Source: Polycladomyces abyssicola (GTDB lineage: Bacteria > Bacillota > Bacilli > Thermoactinomycetales > JIR-001). From it: a DNA stretch of 64,000 nt. Every line of letters begins with the position of its first letter. The stretch's first letter is position 1. The notes beneath the pieces are model-generated. The model saw only the letters and a program-made list of their open reading frames with translations, ran no database searches and was not told the DNA's origin. The DNA is taken from positions 1,848,001 to 1,912,000 of the forward strand of contig NZ_AP024601.1 in assembly GCF_018326425.1 (NCBI RefSeq), given 5' to 3'. Shown here one piece after another: positions 35,281 to 44,590 of the stretch. The position numbers were made by a program, and so were the translations under genes.

Positions 35281-35787
35281 TTAAGGAGTCACTCTTTTCC
35301 CGACAATCACTAAATCCCGTTCGATTCCGTCCAGTTCGGCGACAGATGGGAGGTGGCCCCATTTTTCAAATCCGAACCGTTTAAACAGCTTCAGGCTGGG
35401 TTCATTGTGCCCGAAGATGAAACCGAGCAATGTCTTGATTTTCAGCCGCGGACACTCCGCGATCGCCTTTTCCAGCAAATGAGTGCCCAATCCCTTTTTT
35501 CTGCTTTCCGGATGAATGTAGATGCTCACTTCGGCGGTAGCATGGTAGGCCGGCCTGCCGTAAAACGATTGAAAACTCAACCAGCCGAGTATTTTCCCTT
35601 TATATTCCGCAACCCAAAGCGGCCTGAAGTGTGGGGAATGTTCGTAAAACCATTGTTCCTTGCTTTGCACAGTGACCGGTTCGGTGTCTGCCGTGGCCAT
35701 TCGTACGCTCACCGTGGAATTGTAAATGTCGACGATGGCCGGCAAATCATCGATGGTGGCGTCCCGGATCACGATATTGTCAATCAT
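35281..35787 (-). CDS. GNAT N-acetyltransferase, phosphinothricin acetyltransferase-like
   Basis: 168 residues from ATG 35787 (AAAGGAGA site). The frame is open further upstream without homology. RDATIDDLPAIVDIYNSTV opens it; AEVSIYIHPESRKKGLGTHL is the acetyl-CoA binding loop; GFIFGHNEPSLKLFKRFGFE is the conserved C-terminal part of the PAT/YwnH group. It acetylates small amines with acetyl-CoA; substrates in related proteins include phosphinothricin and methionine sulfoximine. Confidence 0.87.
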   Translation of the reverse strand: MIDNIVIRDATIDDLPAIVDIYNSTVSVRMATADTEPVTVQSKEQWFYEHSPHFRPLWVAEYKGKILGWLSFQSFYGRPAYHATAEVSIYIHPESRKKGLGTHLLEKAIAECPRLKIKTLLGFIFGHNEPSLKLFKRFGFEKWGHLPSVAELDGIERDLVIVGKRVTP

Positions 35788-36044
35788 GGCGGATCTCCTT
35801 TCCTGTTGTTTCAGCTGAGCAGAATCCATTTTATCGCCAAGTTTCTTCCGATGCCAGAGCCCACCCCCAAGATCACTTCCCTGTCCTACGGCAGCTGCCG
35901 GAGCAAGAAGTCCGAACTGCAGCCACAGATTCATTTGCGATTCCTTTACCACAAAATGGGGGGAAGATGATATAGTAATGGCAGGCAGCGCTTAGCGGTG
36001 AGGAAGTACCGGAGCTCACGAATACGATTACGGGAGGGTGCATA

Positions 36045-36308
36045 TTGGAAGACACCCTGAAGCAGATTTTGGATGAGTTGAAGGCGGTTAATCAAAGGTT
36101 GGACAAGGTAGACAGCGGATTAGACAAAATGGATCATGACCTGACAGAAGTAAAGAAACTTCAACAGGAAACCATTGCACGTGTGAACCTGATCGAAAAA
36201 CAGATTCATGATGTAGCAATGAGCCTGTCAGCAGATATCAGACACCTGGGTAAAAAAATGGAAGTAATGAATAACAGGCTGCTGGATGTGGAGGCGAACA
36301 CATTATAA
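36045..36308 (+). CDS. small coiled-coil protein
   Basis: 87 residues from a TTG after GGGAGGG. Almost entirely heptad repeat (LKQILDELKAVNQRLDKVDS, GLDKMDHDLTEVKKLQQETI, ARVNLIEKQIHDVAMSL), with no membrane segment. Similar short coiled-coil proteins are common hypothetical proteins in Bacillales. No function can be assigned. It is divergent from the acetyltransferase gene. Confidence 0.65.
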   Translation: MEDTLKQILDELKAVNQRLDKVDSGLDKMDHDLTEVKKLQQETIARVNLIEKQIHDVAMSLSADIRHLGKKMEVMNNRLLDVEANTL

Positions 36309-36406
36309 AGAGAGAGCGGGAAAACCCAGCCCTTCAGTAGTTGGTATGTTAGAAAGTGTCAGTGGACTCATCCCTCCAGAAAATCCTTGTATTGAAACAA
36401 AGAAAT

Positions 36407-36432
36407 GGGGAGAGCGATGAAAGCTCTCCCCT
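36407..36432 (-). terminator. terminator of the peptide-binding lipoprotein gene
   Basis: GGGGAGAGC and GCTCTCCCC form a perfect 9-bp stem with a 7-nt loop, directly after the minus-strand stop. Confidence 0.6.
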
Positions 36433-36447
36433 TTACTGTTACAGATT

Positions 36448-38076
36448 CTATTTCTTGCGGATTTCCACCCATTTCAATGAATACGCCGCCCCTACTGGAT
36501 GGTGTACCATGTTTTTCACATAACTCTTTTGCATAAAAAAGACATTGTTCTCATAGTACAGAGGTGCAGCAGCATAATCCTGAAGCAACAGCTTTTCAGC
36601 CTCGATCAGGCTTTTGTTGCGCAGTTGATAATCCGTCATATCTCTCGACTGCTCGATAATCCGGTCGAAACGGGGATTGGTCCATCTACCGAAATTCAGG
36701 CCGTTTTTCGTTTCCCACAAATCCAGGAATGTTATGGGATCGTCATAGTCCGCCGTCCATCGGAAAATACTCATATCAAACTTCCTGTTCATTTCCAATT
36801 TCGCTTTTTTCTTGGCTGGTTCTACTGAGATTTCTACGGGGATACCCAGGTACTTTTCCAATTGTTCCTGCACATACAACGCCACTATTTTTCTGTCATC
36901 TTCGTAGACGAGCAATTTCAACACGGGCAGTTTATCCATGCCCAATTCCGCCATCCCTTTTTGCAGCGCTTCCTTCGCCGCATTCACATCATAATAAACC
37001 AATTTGCCCTGTTGACGATCCGCAAGCTCACGAAAAAACCCCTCATATCCGTGAATGGTCGGTGGAACCATTGCATATGCAGGAGTTCCGATCTTTAACA
37101 CGTCATGAGTTAGTTCTTCTCGGTCAAGTACCAGTGTGATGGCCTTCCGAATATTTCGGTTCGACAAAAACTCATTTTGCACGTTGAACCTCAAAAAATT
37201 GACGGTGCCACTGGTCGTTGAAACAAATTCTTTCGAAGGTTGGAACACATCCACAAGTTTGTTTCTCAGCGGGACCACATCCACTTGATCAGACATATAC
37301 AAACGAATCGCCTTGTCGGATTGTGGGACGATCTTCACATTGACCCGGCTCAGCCGCACATTGTCCTTATCCCAATACTCCACATTTTTTGCGAACTGAT
37401 AACCTTGTTCATGTTCCCATTTCGACAGCACAAAAGGTCCGTTGTACACCATTTTGTCCGCGTCCCGGGCATACTGGTCTCCATACTTTTCTACCACGTC
37501 TTTCCTCTGCGGCATGTAACTGATAAATGACAGCAAGCTGAGAAAATACGGAGTGGGACTCTTCAAACGTACCTTCAAGGTGTGTTCGTCTATTGCTTGT
37601 ACGCCGACACTCTCGGCTTTCGCTTTACCCGTGTGATATTCTTCGGCATTCAATATAGGATAGAATATATAGGCATACTCGTTTTTGGTCTTTGGATCAA
37701 GTGCCCGTTTCCATGCATACTCAAAGTCATAGGCCGTCACTGGCTCCCCGTCGCTCCAGTACGCCTCTCTCAAATGAAAGATATAGGTCTTTCGATCGGG
37801 ACTGATTTCGGGAAAATCAGCCGCTATTGCGGGTTGGGGACGGTTGTCTGCATCCAGCCGCATTAATCCTTCCATCACATTGGTGATGATTTTGGCAGAA
37901 CTTTCGTCGATATATTTGGCGGTGTCCAGATTCACAGGCTCCGTGTTTTCCACCATATTCAACACCTGTCCCTCTTCCGCCGCTTCAACGCCATTCAACG
38001 TTTCGGGTACCCAACTGCATCCCGCCGCCGCCAGACTCAAGCAGAAAATGACAAGTAATGATACCCCTTTTTTCAT
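36448..38076 (-). CDS. oligopeptide ABC transporter substrate-binding lipoprotein (OppA-like)
   Basis: 542 residues from ATG 38076 with a GAGGAAG site. Lipoprotein signal MKKGVSLLVIFCLSLAAAGC with the lipobox cysteine at residue 20. SBP_bac_5 features: PAIAADFPEISPDRKTYIFH, LREAYWSDGEPVTAYDFEYAWKRALDP split as the usual cluster signature, and RKAITLVLDREELT. It binds peptides outside the cell for an Opp/Dpp permease. No permease genes are adjacent, so it is an orphan receptor or serves a system elsewhere. Confidence 0.9.
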   Translation of the reverse strand: MKKGVSLLVIFCLSLAAAGCSWVPETLNGVEAAEEGQVLNMVENTEPVNLDTAKYIDESSAKIITNVMEGLMRLDADNRPQPAIAADFPEISPDRKTYIFHLREAYWSDGEPVTAYDFEYAWKRALDPKTKNEYAYIFYPILNAEEYHTGKAKAESVGVQAIDEHTLKVRLKSPTPYFLSLLSFISYMPQRKDVVEKYGDQYARDADKMVYNGPFVLSKWEHEQGYQFAKNVEYWDKDNVRLSRVNVKIVPQSDKAIRLYMSDQVDVVPLRNKLVDVFQPSKEFVSTTSGTVNFLRFNVQNEFLSNRNIRKAITLVLDREELTHDVLKIGTPAYAMVPPTIHGYEGFFRELADRQQGKLVYYDVNAAKEALQKGMAELGMDKLPVLKLLVYEDDRKIVALYVQEQLEKYLGIPVEISVEPAKKKAKLEMNRKFDMSIFRWTADYDDPITFLDLWETKNGLNFGRWTNPRFDRIIEQSRDMTDYQLRNKSLIEAEKLLLQDYAAAPLYYENNVFFMQKSYVKNMVHHPVGAAYSLKWVEIRKK

Positions 38077-38502
38077 GATGCAACTTCCTCGCACCGCGTT
38101 TTTAATATCAAAATAAGCTATAAAATACAATTAACGGGCATCCTATCCCTCTATGGCCACACCCCTCCTTTTCTACTTTATTGCTTAAGAGCATTCCAGT
38201 ATTAAATATAGCTGATCGCCCTTAAGAACAAACGATGTTTTTTTGTCGAAAAATTAAAAGATAACATTAAGGGCAATGCTGTTCCCAATGTCCCACAGAC
38301 ATTAAACTGCAAGAAATTAGGATTCCCCTGTAAAAAATATTTCAGTTGAACAACATATGGTAATGATGTTGCCATGTAAATATTTTCTTGGTAGAAGGAA
38401 ATAGAAATAGCACGATGAAATGGAGAGAACCAGGAAATCAATTGGGCACTTCAGAATCTCTTTTTTAGTTAAAACAAAAAGGATCGGGGACGGTGAACAG
38501 AA

Positions 38503-39927
38503 ATGGCCCAAAAATACAAAGATGAGTTTTTGAAATGGGACTTGAAAACATTATCAAATGGTATCCGAACCAAAGAAATTTCCCCGCTGGAAGTAACCCG
38601 ACATCTCCTGAAGCGGATTGAAGCAGTCAATCCGAAACTGAATGCTTTTATTACCGTTTTGTATGAAGAAGCGTTGGAATCCGCTTCACAGGCAGAAACA
38701 GAGATTGTAACAGGAAATTGGAGGGGTCCGCTTCATGGAATCCCCATTGGTCTCAAAGATTTAATCTGCACAACAAACATCAAAACTACCATGGGGTCTC
38801 AAATCTATAAAGATTTTGTTCCGGATTATGATGCCGCAGTTGTAGAGAATATGAAGCGAGCGGGTGCCGTCATCATTGGAAAGCTGAATACTCATCAATT
38901 TGCATATGGTCCAACAGGTGATCGATCTTATTTTGGTGCGGTAAAAAATCCGCATGACCTGACAAAAATGTCTGGTGGCTCGAGTAGTGGATCGGGTGCA
39001 GCAGTGTCCGCTGGCCTTTGTTACGCAGCATTGGGTACAGATACTGGAGGATCAATCCGGATACCGTCAGCCTGCTGCGGCATTGTTGGCATGAAGCCAA
39101 CGTTTGGACGGGTAAGCAAATACGGGGTGTACCCACTCAGTTATACGCTTGATCATGTGGGTCCCATGACCCGAACTGTGTTCGATAATGCGGTCTTGTT
39201 AAATGTATTGGCAGGCCATGACGAAAGGGATCCCTATTCGGTTAGAAAGGAAGAAGAAGATTTTACCCGTGTGATATGGAAAGGGATTAAGGGAAGTGTG
39301 ATCGGGGTTCCTTCCTCCTTCTTTTTCGAGAATCTGGAACCTGAGGTTGAAAGCAAGATTCGAAAAGCATTAGAAGTGTTTGAAGGGTTGGGAGCTGAAA
39401 TCCGTATGGTCGACCTTCCCGACATGCAAAAGATTTCTCTCGTACAACAAATTACCATTCGGAGCGAATCATATGCAGTACATAGAGAAACACTTCTAAT
39501 ATATTCAGAACTATATGATATAGAAGTGCGGGAACGTCTCCTACTGGGGGAAGATATCAAGGCATATGAATACGTCCAATCCCAACAGATCAAACATTTT
39601 GCTCAACGGGAGTTTCTAAAAATCTTAGAAAATGTTGATGTGCTGGTAACCCCAACTCTGCCGATTTTGCCACCTGACATAAACCAGAGAGAAGTGTATA
39701 TCAAAGGGAATTGCGAACACGTACGTGATGCTCTCCTTCGTTTGACAAGCCCAAGTAATTTTACAGGTTTTCCAAGCATTTCGATTCCCTGCGGCTTTTC
39801 GGAAGCGGGATTACCCATTGGAATGCAGATCATCGGCAGACCTTTTGATGAAGCAAATCTTTATCGCTTCGCTTATGCATTCGAACAGGAAGTTTCCATA
39901 CCCACTTTGAAATATGACGTGAACTAG
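38503..39927 (+). CDS. amidase-signature family enzyme (GatA-like)
   Basis: 474 residues. The catalytic triad is visible: Lys85 in GLKDLICTTN, the cis-Ser in SGGSSSGSGAAV (about 160), and the nucleophile Ser184 in DTGGSIRIPSA. It hydrolyses or transfers amide nitrogen. It resembles GatA, but no gatC or gatB flanks it, so a stand-alone amidase is more likely. Ribosome site weak (GGGGACGGTG). The 426 bp upstream (38077-38502) hold AT-rich divergent promoter sequence and no gene. Confidence 0.87.
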   Translation: MAQKYKDEFLKWDLKTLSNGIRTKEISPLEVTRHLLKRIEAVNPKLNAFITVLYEEALESASQAETEIVTGNWRGPLHGIPIGLKDLICTTNIKTTMGSQIYKDFVPDYDAAVVENMKRAGAVIIGKLNTHQFAYGPTGDRSYFGAVKNPHDLTKMSGGSSSGSGAAVSAGLCYAALGTDTGGSIRIPSACCGIVGMKPTFGRVSKYGVYPLSYTLDHVGPMTRTVFDNAVLLNVLAGHDERDPYSVRKEEEDFTRVIWKGIKGSVIGVPSSFFFENLEPEVESKIRKALEVFEGLGAEIRMVDLPDMQKISLVQQITIRSESYAVHRETLLIYSELYDIEVRERLLLGEDIKAYEYVQSQQIKHFAQREFLKILENVDVLVTPTLPILPPDINQREVYIKGNCEHVRDALLRLTSPSNFTGFPSISIPCGFSEAGLPIGMQIIGRPFDEANLYRFAYAFEQEVSIPTLKYDVN

Positions 39928-40196
39928 AATCAGAAAAAAGAGACCCGTTCCAGCAGCGAAATGCAGGTCATTCCAGGCTGTGAGAATACTATGGATACTG
40001 GGGCTGTTTGATGAGGATAAGCCCTACATTGGGTGCACCGTGGACGGTCGTATATATGTTTCAGCATCTTACAGTTTGATCACGATGCACTCCGGCGACA
40101 GCTCAGCAAAATATCAATAACGTGTTAACCCTTCATTCACATCTATCACCTAACATGGTGACCGTAAATATCCATTCTGTGGATGGGGGTACTTCG
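39928..40196. other. intergenic, no recognisable gene
   Basis: A short plus-strand frame (RILWILGLFDEDKPYIGCTV, then DGRIYVSASY) resembles nothing I know and has no start signal. Possibly a fragment. Confidence 0.3.
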
Positions 40197-41108
40197 ATGA
40201 TGTTCCGATGGGTATGCACTGTATTGGCTGTACTTCTGTTGGTAAATGTACCTGTTGTGGCCCATGCTGATTCCGGTGCGTCTACCAGCGATCAATTCGT
40301 ATTACCTCTGGCCAGGGCACACGCCCACAATGATTACTGGCACGCACGCCCGCTCTACGATGCCTTGGACCATGGGTTCACCAGTGTGGAAGCTGACGTT
40401 TTTCTTGTTGACGGCGAACTTCTCGTCGGGCATGATTGGAGTGAGCTGCGCCCTGAACGAACGTTGAAGTCCCTTTATCTCGACCCTCTGAAGAAAATCA
40501 TCCAACAAAACGGCGGATCGGTCTATCCCAAATACCCTCACGATTTCTTCCTCTGGATCGATATCAAAACCGACGGTGAGTCCACGTATCGCGTATTGCA
40601 CGAACAGCTGCGTCAATACCAGGACATACTGACCAAATTCACAGGTGATAAAGTAAAAACAGGCGCCGTCACGGTGATCATTTCCGGCAACCGCCCGCGT
40701 ACCTTAATGGAAACCCAGCCGGTCCGCTATGCGGCCATGGATGGGCGCATGAGTGATCTCGGTTCCGGTGTATCGCCACAATTCATGCCCGTCATCAGTG
40801 ACAACTGGCAACGTCATTTTACATGGATGGGTAATGGTCCCATGCCGGAAGAGGAACGTCAAAAGCTGCAATCCATCGTTTCCACCGCACACGCCAACGG
40901 TCAGCGGGTACGCTTCTGGGCCACACCGGACATGCCCTCTTCACAACGGGAAGCGGTCTGGCATGAGCTGATGAAGGCCAATGTGGATTTTATCAACAGC
41001 GATGATCTTTCTGGACTGCAACATTATTTACAACAATACGATCCGCAACCGTCGAAGCCCTATATTACATGGGAATCTGCCGACAAGCGGAGCAAGGCGG
41101 CGAAATAA
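40197..41108 (+). CDS. secreted PI-PLC-like / glycerophosphodiester-type phosphodiesterase
   Basis: 303 residues from ATG 40197 (GATGGGGGT site); a signal peptide of about 24 residues ends at VAHA-DSG. The TIM-barrel phosphodiesterase features are RAHAHNDYWHARPLYDALDH (catalytic His and Asn region) and SVEADVFLVDGELLVGHDW (Glu, Asp metal ligands and second His), as in the PLC-like group related to the yeast AIM6 protein. It probably cleaves phosphodiesters outside the cell. Substrate unknown. Monocistronic with a strong terminator. Confidence 0.82.
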   Translation: MMFRWVCTVLAVLLLVNVPVVAHADSGASTSDQFVLPLARAHAHNDYWHARPLYDALDHGFTSVEADVFLVDGELLVGHDWSELRPERTLKSLYLDPLKKIIQQNGGSVYPKYPHDFFLWIDIKTDGESTYRVLHEQLRQYQDILTKFTGDKVKTGAVTVIISGNRPRTLMETQPVRYAAMDGRMSDLGSGVSPQFMPVISDNWQRHFTWMGNGPMPEEERQKLQSIVSTAHANGQRVRFWATPDMPSSQREAVWHELMKANVDFINSDDLSGLQHYLQQYDPQPSKPYITWESADKRSKAAK

Positions 41109-41141
41109 CCATCATCATACAGTAAGCCGCCGGTCAAGGGT

Positions 41142-41170
41142 AAACCCAGCGGTATAACGCTGGGTTTTTA
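41142..41170 (+). terminator. terminator of the phosphodiesterase gene
   Basis: AAACCCAGCG and CGCTGGGTTT form a perfect 10-bp stem with a 6-nt loop and a T-run. Confidence 0.9.
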
Positions 41171-41316
41171 TCTGTATCCCATAACATCAGGGGAATGGAT
41201 TCACACGAAAAACGAAACGCCACATGATCCGTGACATAAGATGGAGCAAAAATAAGAACAGGGGGTTAATGAATTGAAAATTGGCCCATTGACAAAAAAG
41301 GATGGGAGGAATCTCG

Positions 41317-42066
41317 GTGGGAAGTGTAATAAGTAAACTGAATAATTGGGCTATATTACAAAAAGACAAACGAGTCGCCTTTTCTCTTCCTACAACCCTC
41401 CCCTATTCCATACAAAACCTACGTACTATGCTCAATCAATATTCCATTCTCTATCTGAAGCCGGACAACTCCTGCCAAGGGAAGGGCGCAATGCGGATCG
41501 ACAAGCTACCAAACGGCCACTATCTCCTTCGCTCGCGTGACACCAAAAAGGAAAATAGCTGTAAGAATCTGACTGCTTTAAACCGTTCTATCCAACACAT
41601 CAAAATGAAACGCCCATACCTTATTCAACAAGGCATTATCAGCCAAACCCCTTCAGGAAAAATGGTAGACATTCGTGTTCATCTCGTTCGTCTGGGACAT
41701 GTATGGCAAACGGCAGGCATGGCAGCACGTATCGCTTCCATCAAAAACGTTGTCACCAATCGGAGTAGCGGTGGCAAACCCATTTATCTCGATGAATTGC
41801 TGAAATCGCATTTATCATACACGGCCACCGAAGTAAAACAGAAAGTAGCAGAGTTGACCCACTTAGCAACCCGTGCCGTGCAACTGATCAGTAACCGATA
41901 TCCCTCCTATTCCGAATTCGGAGTGGATATTGGAATTGACCGAGAAGGAAAATTATGGATTTATGAGGTGAACATCAGACCCAGCCTCCGTATGTTTAAA
42001 CAATTAAACTATTCTTTATTTCTTCACCTCTTACGTTTGCGAAAACAAACACAGACGACGGGATGA
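41317..42066 (+). CDS. short YheC/YheD-like ATP-grasp protein (distant paralogue)
   Basis: 249 residues. GTG 41317 is placed 6 nt after GGAGG and is preferred to the ATG at 41302, which lies on that site. ATP-grasp motifs: SILYLKPDNSCQGKGAMRID, RPYLIQQGIISQTPSGKMVD followed by IRVHLVR, and GVDIGIDREGKLWIYEVNIR. Ser/Gly-rich NRSSGGKPIYLDELL replaces the HRGGE loop of the array copies. It also lacks the N-terminal YheC/D domain. It stands 397 bp before the Tyr/Asp-rich small gene on the same strand. Confidence 0.82.
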   Translation: MGSVISKLNNWAILQKDKRVAFSLPTTLPYSIQNLRTMLNQYSILYLKPDNSCQGKGAMRIDKLPNGHYLLRSRDTKKENSCKNLTALNRSIQHIKMKRPYLIQQGIISQTPSGKMVDIRVHLVRLGHVWQTAGMAARIASIKNVVTNRSSGGKPIYLDELLKSHLSYTATEVKQKVAELTHLATRAVQLISNRYPSYSEFGVDIGIDREGKLWIYEVNIRPSLRMFKQLNYSLFLHLLRLRKQTQTTG

Positions 42067-42463
42067 CCCTAATCCCATGTAATCAAATTCGGAACAACCG
42101 GATGGCTCTATCTCGCTATAAAAACAGACGACCTGGATTTACTCACTTCCCGCCAATCGTTCCCGTTGACAGCTTCGCTGGTATCACCCCCTTTAAGGGA
42201 GAACAAAAAGAGTATACTAGCCACTTCGCTCCTATACCTATCGCCTATTTCACCACCAAGGGTGCTCCGTGATCGTAGCCCATTCGGTTGTGGCGTCACG
42301 ACAGTCGATGAATTGATTCAAAGGGGTAGAGGTAGACCAGCACCCGATCCGTTAACCATATAGTGCATACCTTAATTTTAGGCTAATCTCCCTTTCACTC
42401 ATGACTAATACTGCATATAGTATCGGGCGGGAGCAAAAAAAAATAAAATGAAAGGGAGTGTAA
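42067..42463. other. intergenic between the ATP-grasp gene and the small Tyr/Asp-rich gene
   Basis: No frame with coding signals and no terminator was recognised, so co-transcription of the two genes cannot be excluded. Bases 42370-42463 are AT-rich and could hold a promoter. Confidence 0.3.
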
Positions 42464-42766
42464 ATGAAAGACACATTAGGTTTGAATCAATTTTATAATT
42501 TAGATTATTATGATCATTATTATGATCCATATGATGTACACTCCTATAATCTTGATCCCAACTCTTTTGATTATTATGATCCAGGTATTAATCAATGGCG
42601 TAGGTGTCGTAGAGTATCCGTTTGTCGTTGGGTACAAGATCGATGGGGTAATTGGACAAGTCTGTCTGGGTTTGGTATTGTAGGCCCAGACGCAGACGGC
42701 GGGATCGGGGTAGAAGAGGCTGAAGAGAACCCGAAGGACATGAATGGATACCTGAGTTTAGCATAA
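42464..42766 (+). CDS. Tyr/Asp-rich small protein, function unknown
   Basis: 100 residues, ATG after AAAGGGAG. The first 45 residues are built of Tyr, Asp, His and Asn (YNLDYYDHYYDPYDVHSYNL, then DPNSFDYYDPG). A basic aromatic block follows (RRCRRVSVCRWVQDRW) and a Gly/acidic tail (GPDADGGIGVEEAEENP). No signal or membrane segment. The composition is that of a spore-coat or matrix protein or of a peptide substrate. Its neighbour is a YheC/D-like ATP-grasp gene. A relation is suggested by position only. Confidence 0.6.
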   Translation: MKDTLGLNQFYNLDYYDHYYDPYDVHSYNLDPNSFDYYDPGINQWRRCRRVSVCRWVQDRWGNWTSLSGFGIVGPDADGGIGVEEAEENPKDMNGYLSLA

Positions 42767-42768
42767 TA

Positions 42769-42836
42769 GGGATACGGCAACGATTAGCAAAATGAATGCC
42801 ATTTGGACATTTACTTACGAATCGTTGCTGTATCCC
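42769..42836. repeat. 17-bp inverted repeat with 34-nt loop
   Basis: GGGATACGGCAACGATT (42769-42785) and AATCGTTGCTGTATCCC (42820-42836) pair with one mismatch. It lies just after the Tyr/Asp-rich gene. There is no T-run. The following bases to 42957 hold no gene. Confidence 0.7.
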
Positions 42837-42957
42837 TTCACTAAGGCGGTAACAAACCGGTACCGCCAGACGGCGGATGAACTTCTTCGTTTCCCCTTGA
42901 TAAGCTCCTTGTCAAGTGAGCTTTCCTTGATTACCTGCCCGAGTGAGCGGATCCCAC

Positions 42958-43548
42958 TTAACTCTTCGCTACATATTTGAGCAGACGAACAGGCTCATCG
43001 GTTGTCAATTCAACTTTTTCTCCATCAAAAATAAAGAGTTGCTTCTTCTTCCAATCAATGAAGACTTTGAATGTGTCCAGTTCCTCCGGTTCTTCATATC
43101 GACCATGAACAAGTATGGTCTGAAACGATGAATATTCGGACGAAACGTTTACCTCTTCTTCGGCGTGAACTTTGCGGTGTTCCACGGGAACTTTTCGCAC
43201 GACTGGGTCTTCATCATCGGGATAGGCCAATCCGATTTTACTGGGGGTGACAAAAACAAGCAGGTGTACCGGCTCTTTTTCTTTGTTCAGGTACCCATGC
43301 AAGACATTTTGCCAGCCGAATACGACGCTGCCCGGCTCGGCTTTGATTGTTTCACGATTGCCCACAAAATAGGTCAAGTTTCCGGACAACACCAAGGCAC
43401 AATCCTCGCCGGAAGTGTGAATGTGTGCTCCCAATCCTTGGTGATGCGGGAAGATGATTTCGTACAGGCTGGTGTTTTTCCCTTTACTGGACCGAAGTAG
43501 TTCGTTTTTGTAAACAGGCGACGGAGTAGAAAGACAAAGGCTTCTCAT
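42958..43548 (-). CDS. cupin-domain protein
   Basis: 196 residues from ATG 43548 with AGAGGTGAG upstream. The cupin core has LGAHIHTSGEDCALVLSGNL (motif 1: G..H.H...E...V..G) and GSVVFGWQNVLHGYLNKEKE (motif 2, with His). A C-terminal region of about 70 residues (VHGRYEEPEELDTFKVFIDW) follows. Metal-binding beta-barrel; enzymatic or sensing role unknown. Confidence 0.75.
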   Translation of the reverse strand: MRSLCLSTPSPVYKNELLRSSKGKNTSLYEIIFPHHQGLGAHIHTSGEDCALVLSGNLTYFVGNRETIKAEPGSVVFGWQNVLHGYLNKEKEPVHLLVFVTPSKIGLAYPDDEDPVVRKVPVEHRKVHAEEEVNVSSEYSSFQTILVHGRYEEPEELDTFKVFIDWKKKQLFIFDGEKVELTTDEPVRLLKYVAKS

Positions 43549-43750
43549 ATTTCTCACCTCTGGTATGAAGAGTAAATTATTGACAAGGCGCTTAACACTT
43601 GACCACAGAAAACAGTTGTCTGAAATATAAATGGTAAGCAATTTTCATCCTTTGTATAATCCTATTTCCCACTATCATTTTCCCCTGCCATTTCCATTGA
43701 CTTGTTTATGTCGAGTCTTGAGCTGTTGACAAACAAGAAAATCAACAGCT

Positions 43751-44220
43751 TCAAGTGGGAAAATCCCTCTTATCTCTTTTTTTCAACGCGAGTTTTTCCC
43801 ACTCGCTCCAATACATGCGGGGCAAATCAGCCGGTACGTCATCAGGAACAATGCAAATCAGTTCCAAATTGTGGCCGTCCGGATCCCTGAAGTAAACGAA
43901 CGCATTTCTTTGGTAGGGACGAACGATGGGCTCGACCGGCTTAAACGTCCCGTCACTTTGTGGCTGAATACCCCGTTCCTTCAGCCAATTTATCGCACTT
44001 GCCATCTCCTCTAATCCACGCGGAACGCAATATGTTTGGCAAACACATGATCACCGTTAGGTTTTTGCCACAGTCCCAACCAGCTTTTTTCCGGTTCAAT
44101 CCACAAAAAAGCTACATATTCATTTTTCCAAGCCAAAGAAAGCCCCAATTTTTTATAGAATTTGATGGATCGTTCCAAATCGTCCACTTGGAAATGAACT
44201 TCATATAAACCTTTAATCAA
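43751..44220 (-). pseudogene. VOC-family (glyoxalase/bleomycin-resistance-like) gene with a frameshift
   Basis: The first frame (44220-44011) reads MIKGLYEVHFQVDDLERSIK to KHIAFRVD and stops. The second (44005-43751) resumes with MASAINWLKERGIQ and ends with AFVYFRDPDGHNLELICIVP. Between them CGCGTGGATTAGAGGAGATG restores GLEEMASAINWL after a one-base shift. Together they make one VOC protein of about 155 residues with the usual His and Glu metal ligands (VHFQV, NLELI). Either a recent frameshift or a sequencing error. Confidence 0.85.
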
Positions 44221-44590
44221 AATTACCCCTCCACCTTGTTTGAACTTACTCCTATTTATGAATATTACTAGATTAAAAAATATATAAACTTGATCTTATT
44301 GACAATCCCCTTTTTTCCAAGTCTCTCACAATTCCTCAACCCCTTAAGACATGTGAACGAACCAAGTGAGAATCCCCATATGCTAATACCAAATAATGCG
44401 GGGTAATAAAATCATTCCCTTTTTGCAGGAGAAAATTTGAACTATCTCGAAAGATAGAAAGAATTGTGTACTTCAAATAGAAACCCAGAACACATCGATA
44501 ACCAGGCTGAGATACACAGGAATGGATGCTGCTAAAAGACGAGATACTCCATCCGCTGCAGTTTTTTTATGTGAAGAAGGGTGAGGAAAG
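44221..44590. other. intergenic, no recognisable gene
   Basis: AT-rich sequence with no coding frame that I can support; it would hold the divergent promoters of the VOC and acetyltransferase genes. Confidence 0.35.

Noticed and set aside
38503..39927. GatA subunit of the Glu-tRNA amidotransferase
   Set aside because: The signature fits, but there are no gatC or gatB genes adjacent; called a stand-alone amidase instead.
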